Of a stretch of 64,000 nt of DNA, positions 59,420-64,000 are shown piece by piece. Source of the stretch: Plasmopara viticola (lineage: Eukaryota; Oomycota; Peronosporomycetes; Peronosporales; Peronosporaceae); the NCBI GenBank assembly GCA_001695595.3, contig MBPM02000002.1:930001-994000 (forward strand). Direction: 5' to 3'. How positions within the stretch are numbered: position 1 is the first letter of the stretch; each line of letters opens with the position of its first letter. Below the pieces are notes generated by a model. It searched no databases and was not told the origin of the DNA. It worked only from the letters and a program-made list of their open reading frames with translations. Position numbers and translations under genes: made by a program.

Positions 59420-60472
59420 AGGTGGCTCTTAAGTTTAGTGTAAAATAACAGCGTAATGTAAAGTATATTGGGATTATTAAAAAGTTAATAGCAATAGATA
59501 GTGGCAGCTAAAAGTGCCGACGCCGTATTTCTTATTGTATCGAACAATCAAACTAAAATAGGTTGCTAGGTCAACCACTCTTTGCATCATCTATGACGTG
59601 GTTAAACGTATTATTTATCGTAGACGCTTCCCGATTGTCAAAGGGTGTCAGGGACGAAGGCCATCCTTTCAAGTGCAGCAATTGCATCTTATAATGTTAC
59701 ACAACAGACTTTTGTAGCTATGGTCTCGGACTATTATAGTTTTCTCGCCTGTGTCATTGAGTATTGTGTGAAATAATAGTATCGACGAGCCAGCAATTAC
59801 ACTAAAAATTCAATTAAGCTTAAAAATAAGAAGCCTGAGCAAAATTTGGGTTTTATAACTTTAATGGATATATTTTTCGACCGACAGTGTAATGATTATA
59901 TGCTGTGCAAAACAAGTATATGTTTTGATCCTCAAAAAAGGCCTAAGTATTTGTAATTTCCATTGTACGATGCATATGAAGGATATGAAAGCTTGCACTA
60001 ATCAATGTTACAGCGACCGGGTAAAAAGTCGGCTTGTTGTGCAATAAACTTCTCCACTATATGAGCATTTCAATTCCCACAAATGACAGCATTTTAAAGT
60101 GGTGCATCAACAAAAATCTACTATATGAGGTAGCTAGCTACACTTCCATTCTTACAAAATTCGCTCAAGAATGACCTTCACTCCTCTTCTGAATGCGGTG
60201 GTATGCTACCCCAGGCAACTTCCTCCATGGCAAAGAAAGGTTTTTTGCGGACTTTGCTTACGGATGAAACCAATTTCAAATGGTTTTTTTGGCGAGCTTT
60301 TTCTTAAAGGCTGGCTGCCCAATACCCGGATTGCACAGTAATATTTTTTTTAGGATAGATGAGAAAATATTGTACATTCTACACGGTAGAAACGAACTTA
60401 GTGCTTGCAAAGACCTATCGAAAGGTAGAAAATGTTGTTTGATACTTAGAATTTGATTGCATTTTCATTTAG
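59420..60472. other. intergenic
   Basis: AT-rich 3' flank of the RING-H2 gene; no other feature recognised. Confidence 0.45.
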
Positions 60473-60485
60473 TACATAGATCGTT

Positions 60486-60779
60486 CGCGGGGGCTAAATG
60501 CTCGCGCGCTTCGGGCAGGTGCTCTCGGGCATCTGCAGGTCTCTAACGAGTCTCACCCTCGACGCGACGGTCTCCAGCACCAGGGCGCCACCTGGGCTCT
60601 TACCAAGTCAGAACTACACAAAATAATGGAAGACCCTCACGGCCTCGGTGCTGGCTGCAGTGCCCGCCGAACGAGACCCGACGTATGCGGACACCACTCT
60701 ATGCCGTGGACTAGCCATAGAGCCTAGCACGTGCATAACTTGGCAACGCGATAACGTAATACAATACAATACAATACAA
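60486..60779 (+). mobile_element. short retroposed element, copy 3
   Basis: Nearly identical to copy 1 but starting later, at CGCGGGGGCTAAATG. It ends in a run of ATACA units. A 13-bp exact direct repeat, TACATAGATCGTT, at 60473-60485 and 60780-60792 is the target duplication. This copy gives the clearest insertion boundaries of the three. Confidence 0.75.
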
Positions 60780-60792
60780 TACATAGATCGTT

Positions 60793-61797
60793 ACTATCAT
60801 ATTCAAATGAGAAAATTGAATGCACTCAGTACGCACACTGGTTGTAATGGAATAAACAGCTATGCTTTAAGGTCTACAGGACTCCGCAACTGATTTGGAG
60901 GGGCTCTATCGGGTTTCGAGGCCCATCAAGACCATTCAAGGCAAGTTTTGATCCAATATACTTCACGCTATTGTGAGCATCCGTGGGATCCGCACGATCC
61001 CCAACAAGTAAAGTTTGTTTGCAGCTTGACCTTGCCAACTATTTTCACATGGAAAGCACTATATGCGATTTACATACAGCTTTTGTCCGCTCTTCTAAAG
61101 GTATGTACGAGGAGTACCATACAAGCTTGAAAATACGTTTCACCAGCTCACGAGCAGATATCCAACTTTGTTGAGTTGATCTCGCGCCCGTTATAATCTG
61201 CTGCCTGCCATCAGTGACCATAAGGCTGGGTAGTTGAACGCTTATATCAAGAGTGACCGAAATGCTCGACGCGAGTCCGCTTTGTGAGCACCAAAATCGT
61301 CATCTGACGGCATGACATAAATGCTTTGATGTGCCGCACAATGCTGTGAGCTTAGCTCGCGTCTCAAAATGATTTTCTGCATCAAACAGCGATGCACTTA
61401 GTGTGGACGGGAGTCAGTCGGGTGGTCATTTTTATAAGGAGCTCAACGACTTATTCAGTATTAGCAAAACTTTGATACGTGATGAGGTGTGCTGGGTGAC
61501 ATGAGTCACGTGACGTGTCAAACATTGATAAAGAAAGAAAGAGGTTAGCAGAAAAGCAGTACATGATATAATTACCAGTGCTTACTATTCTAGTAACTAG
61601 TTGCAGGTCCCACTCCACAGCTGAAAACAACAAAAAAGTGCCAATTAAATATTTTAATTCATATATAATACCATGCAAAAAAAACTAATTAATGTACGCT
61701 TTACCAAATAAAAAAAAATAGTTCCTCTTGTTGCTAAACAAATAGAACTTCAAATCATCCACCTTCATGTTCTGCCTATCCCTGCATCGAAAGGAAT
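60793..61797. other. intergenic
   Basis: No supported gene. AT-rich, especially 61620-61740, which is probably the 3' flank of the minus-strand gene that follows. Confidence 0.4.
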
Positions 61798-62733
61798 TCA
61801 CGGGGTGACATCATGCTTGTGCGTATCGTGAACATCGGGCTTGTGAGCGTCGTGGCCGTCGTCCGGTGAAGTCGACGAATCACCCATGATCTTGTCTTTC
61901 ACCTCCATCACGACTTCCTTGGCGCGCTCGACGAAAGTCGGCGACGATGTTGGCGATGTCGGGGACGCCGTCAACGATTTTTCCGCAAGCGTAATTTGGT
62001 GACGCAGCGCATTCAGGTCAAAATGATCACGCAAAGTTGACTTGACTAGCGTCTCAACGGTATCCGAACCACCAAGAGCACTGCCACCAGGTGCAGCGAG
62101 GCAATCACTCTTGCCCTTGACCATTCTGCTATGCAAATCGTCTTCTCCCTTTTCACTCTTGCCAAAGACACCAATGGTTTTGTCTTTCTTGTCCTTGTCA
62201 CCCATCCCAAATAGTCGGCCGAGTTTCGACTGTTTGTTGCTTTTATCGTCACTCTTTCGAAAAACGTCTCCCTCATTCTCGTGATTCTCCTTGTCATTGT
62301 AGCCTACAGCATTGTCAACAGTACCCTTCACCCCCTTTGATCGACCTTTGTTTTCGTCATAGTTGCGCGCAGTCATTTGCAAATCATCCATTGCTTTAGC
62401 CGTGGCACCCATACTGTTGCGCGCTGCGTGGATATCCGACTTGGTCGGTTGTGGACTTTTCTTAATGTCGTGAGCAACGCGTTTGAGGTCAATCGCCGTG
62501 TCTTTTGCGTTGCGCATACCACTTCGCATGTGCGAGACGGCAGTGTGTATAAAGTGATTGCCATGGCGACTATCGTAGTCGGAAAGATTCTTCTTGAGTA
62601 GCTTTAGGCAGCTTGTCGCGTCATCGGCAGTCTCGACCAGCACCTTTTCGAGAGAGGCAAATTCCTGGCTAATGGCAGCATTAAAGTTGGACTTGTCCAT
62701 CGTAGGTTCTAATGCGTGGTGTTGCAAGCTCAC
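61798..62733 (-). CDS. hypothetical hydrophilic protein with His/Asp tail
   Basis: An intact minus frame of 311 codons (or 300 from the second Met at 62700, MDKSNFNAAISQEF). The first 140 residues are helical and charged with regular hydrophobics (FASLEKVLVETADDATSCLK, MRSGMRNAKDTAIDLKRVAH). A Lys/Gly-rich linker (KLGRLFGMGDKDKKDKT) and a Ser/Thr/Pro stretch (SPTSPTSSPTF) follow. The end is rich in His and Asp, with DAHKPDVHDTHKHDV repeated in style. No signal peptide or membrane segment is seen. I do not recognise the family. The first part could be a coiled-coil or BAR-like helix bundle. The His-rich end might bind metal; both ideas are guesses. Confidence 0.7.
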   Translation of the reverse strand: MSLQHHALEPTMDKSNFNAAISQEFASLEKVLVETADDATSCLKLLKKNLSDYDSRHGNHFIHTAVSHMRSGMRNAKDTAIDLKRVAHDIKKSPQPTKSDIHAARNSMGATAKAMDDLQMTARNYDENKGRSKGVKGTVDNAVGYNDKENHENEGDVFRKSDDKSNKQSKLGRLFGMGDKDKKDKTIGVFGKSEKGEDDLHSRMVKGKSDCLAAPGGSALGGSDTVETLVKSTLRDHFDLNALRHQITLAEKSLTASPTSPTSSPTFVERAKEVVMEVKDKIMGDSSTSPDDGHDAHKPDVHDTHKHDVTP

Positions 62734-63105
62734 TTGGCGACTTTTGATTCTTGATTAGGATTTAAAAATGAGCTTCTCATTGACAACATGAACTTCGTTT
62801 GGTGGCTGCCGTATCGTTAGAGAATAAACACATCGTTGAGGTTTTAGTATTGGCGGTCAAATTTAACTTAAAGTATGTATACATAACGGGAAGCAAGCGA
62901 CAAGGAAGAATCATTCGCAGCTCTCACATTAAATTATCTCCTTGGCTTGACCTATGCCTACATTTTGTGTCACTCCGCCTTGTATGGAACGTCGTATATG
63001 TACTTCGAAATAATGTCTTTATAGAAAAAACGAATCTGATGAATCAATTTTAATTGATAACAAAGCGGCGAAAACAATCGTCGAAAAGGTCTGGATCGAA
63101 ATTTG
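62734..63105. other. divergent intergenic region
   Basis: Separates the minus-strand gene from the plus-strand frame at 63106. No motif assigned. Confidence 0.35.
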
Positions 63106-63492
63106 ATGGTTCCATACAAAGCTATTGTACAAATTGCACAAGATATTACGCGAGACGAAGACCTACAGAAACTTCATAATGATGGTGAGGCTTCTTTTAG
63201 ACGTATGGTGAGGCTTAGGAACGATATGAAGCGGCTGAGCGGACTGTCAACGGATCTACTTCAGAGCGGATCTTGCTGCTCCGCTTTGAGGGCAGCCTAC
63301 TCAGCTCTTATTGCAACTAAGTTTGTCTATCCGTTTAAATTAAAACGGCAATTAGATGCTCGACTTAAAATTGCAGGGTCGTGGTCCGAGAGGGGCCGTT
63401 TCGAACGAAGATCGAAGCGCCTTTGCCCCGCAAACTGGTTTACCTGGCCGGCAGCCCAGTGTCGCTACATTGGAAGGTGTAGTTTGACGTGA
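63106..63492 (+). CDS. unrecognised coding-like region, structure unresolved
   Basis: From the ATG at 63106 the frame reads MVPYKAIVQIAQDITRDEDL, then a charged helical part (FRRMVRLRNDMKRLSGLSTD) and an Ala/Leu part. After about 63375 the composition becomes Arg/Trp/Cys-rich and less natural, while a neighbouring frame reads RGPRGAVSNEDRSAFAPQTG to a stop near 63490. So there is either a frame change or an intron. It may be the first exon of a longer coiled-coil gene that includes the later piece near 63771-63978. No family is recognised. Confidence 0.35.
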   Translation: MVPYKAIVQIAQDITRDEDLQKLHNDGEASFRRMVRLRNDMKRLSGLSTDLLQSGSCCSALRAAYSALIATKFVYPFKLKRQLDARLKIAGSWSERGRFERRSKRLCPANWFTWPAAQCRYIGRCSLT

Positions 63493-63770
63493 TAGAATGT
63501 ATAATCTGCATTAAATTCAGGGTTTAGCTACTCCATCGGCGTACGTATATCGACAGCTAGTCTGCAAGTACATTTGTTTGCCAGACCTTGATGCTAAGAC
63601 ATTCGTTTTGGTCCAGCCTTATTGGCGTAAATGCAGTTCTGTGTTTAATTAGTGATTGTCTACAAGCTACGATCAAGACCCTTGTCTATAAGTGAACACA
63701 GATCAAAGCGACTTGGATAACTCACCACATATGACAAAAATATGTTGCAAGAGATACTTTCCTTCACATA
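63493..63770. other. spacer or intronic sequence
   Basis: No coding pattern; lies between two coding-like plus-strand pieces. Confidence 0.3.
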
Positions 63771-63978
63771 ACTTTATAACCAACTCCATGATAAGCTCGA
63801 GGATTCGCTACAGACGCTTAGAGCCGAGTATGATAAATCCAAAAGCGAGCTTGAATTAGCAGCGATGCTTCAAATAACAAAGCCATCAAATCCTCTTGCA
63901 ATGGCTATGTACAGCGACCACCTCATCTCGGATAACAAAATTCGCGATATTATTCAACCAGTACCACTTTCTAAGTAA
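63771..63978 (+). CDS. coiled-coil exon or gene end, unrecognised
   Basis: An open plus frame ends TAA at 63976-63978. It encodes a heptad-like stretch, LEDSLQTLRAEYDKSKSELE, followed by AMLQITKPSNPLAMAMYSDH and IRDIIQPVPLSK. There is no ATG at its start, so it looks like a last exon. It may belong with 63106-63492. Confidence 0.35.
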
Positions 63979-64000
63979 AACCGGCTTGTGATGGTAGTGG

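Overview
The window looks like a nuclear genome segment of an oomycete, probably a Peronosporales plant pathogen (Phytophthora or downy mildew lineage). The main clues are a broken Crinkler (CRN) effector gene with the LFLAK-type header, compact spliced housekeeping genes with introns of about 70 bp, and a dense load of retroelements and their relics. No species is claimed.

Layout. 0-1.1 kb: the 5' end of an unknown minus-strand gene, divergent from an intact Gemin2 gene. 1.65-2.95 kb: a nested inverted-repeat element and a frameshifted gene resembling Uma2-type nucleases. 3.6-9.5 kb: the most striking part, a decayed endogenous virus of polinton-like type. It has a broken major capsid gene (+), a divergent broken adenain/Ulp1-like cysteine protease (-), a decayed fibre gene with repeated ASKALVL-type motifs and a VGIGT motif (-), and unassigned coding relics. 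9.6-10.3 kb has further unassigned coding relics. 10.3-22.7 kb is a gene desert. 22.7-27.1 kb: a tRNA-derived SINE with a 17-bp target duplication, then a 5'-truncated LINE. 27.2-29.0 kb: a divergent pair, UPF0598 (-) and an unrecognised spliced gene (+). 30-31 kb: a 47-bp tandem repeat and the first of three copies of a short retroposed family. 31.3-33.2 kb: the CRN pseudogene. 34.7-39.1 kb: a Ty1/copia element with 146-bp LTRs, broken by two frameshifts and two stops. 39-51 kb: a second gene-poor tract with small duplications, a perfect hairpin and retroposed copy 2. 51.4-59.4 kb: a housekeeping cluster of membrane HECT E3 ligase, mitochondrial IscU, DUF676 lipase-like hydrolase and RING-H2 protein. 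60.5 kb: retroposed copy 3. 61.8-64 kb: an unrecognised minus-strand gene and unresolved coding pieces.

The housekeeping genes act in separate processes: snRNP assembly, ubiquitination, Fe-S cluster assembly and lipid hydrolysis. There is no sign of one pathway. The rest is mostly a record of invasion and decay by a DNA virus, LINE, SINEs and copia. All calls come from reading motifs by eye; no database search was run. Frameshift and stop positions assume the given bases are correct.
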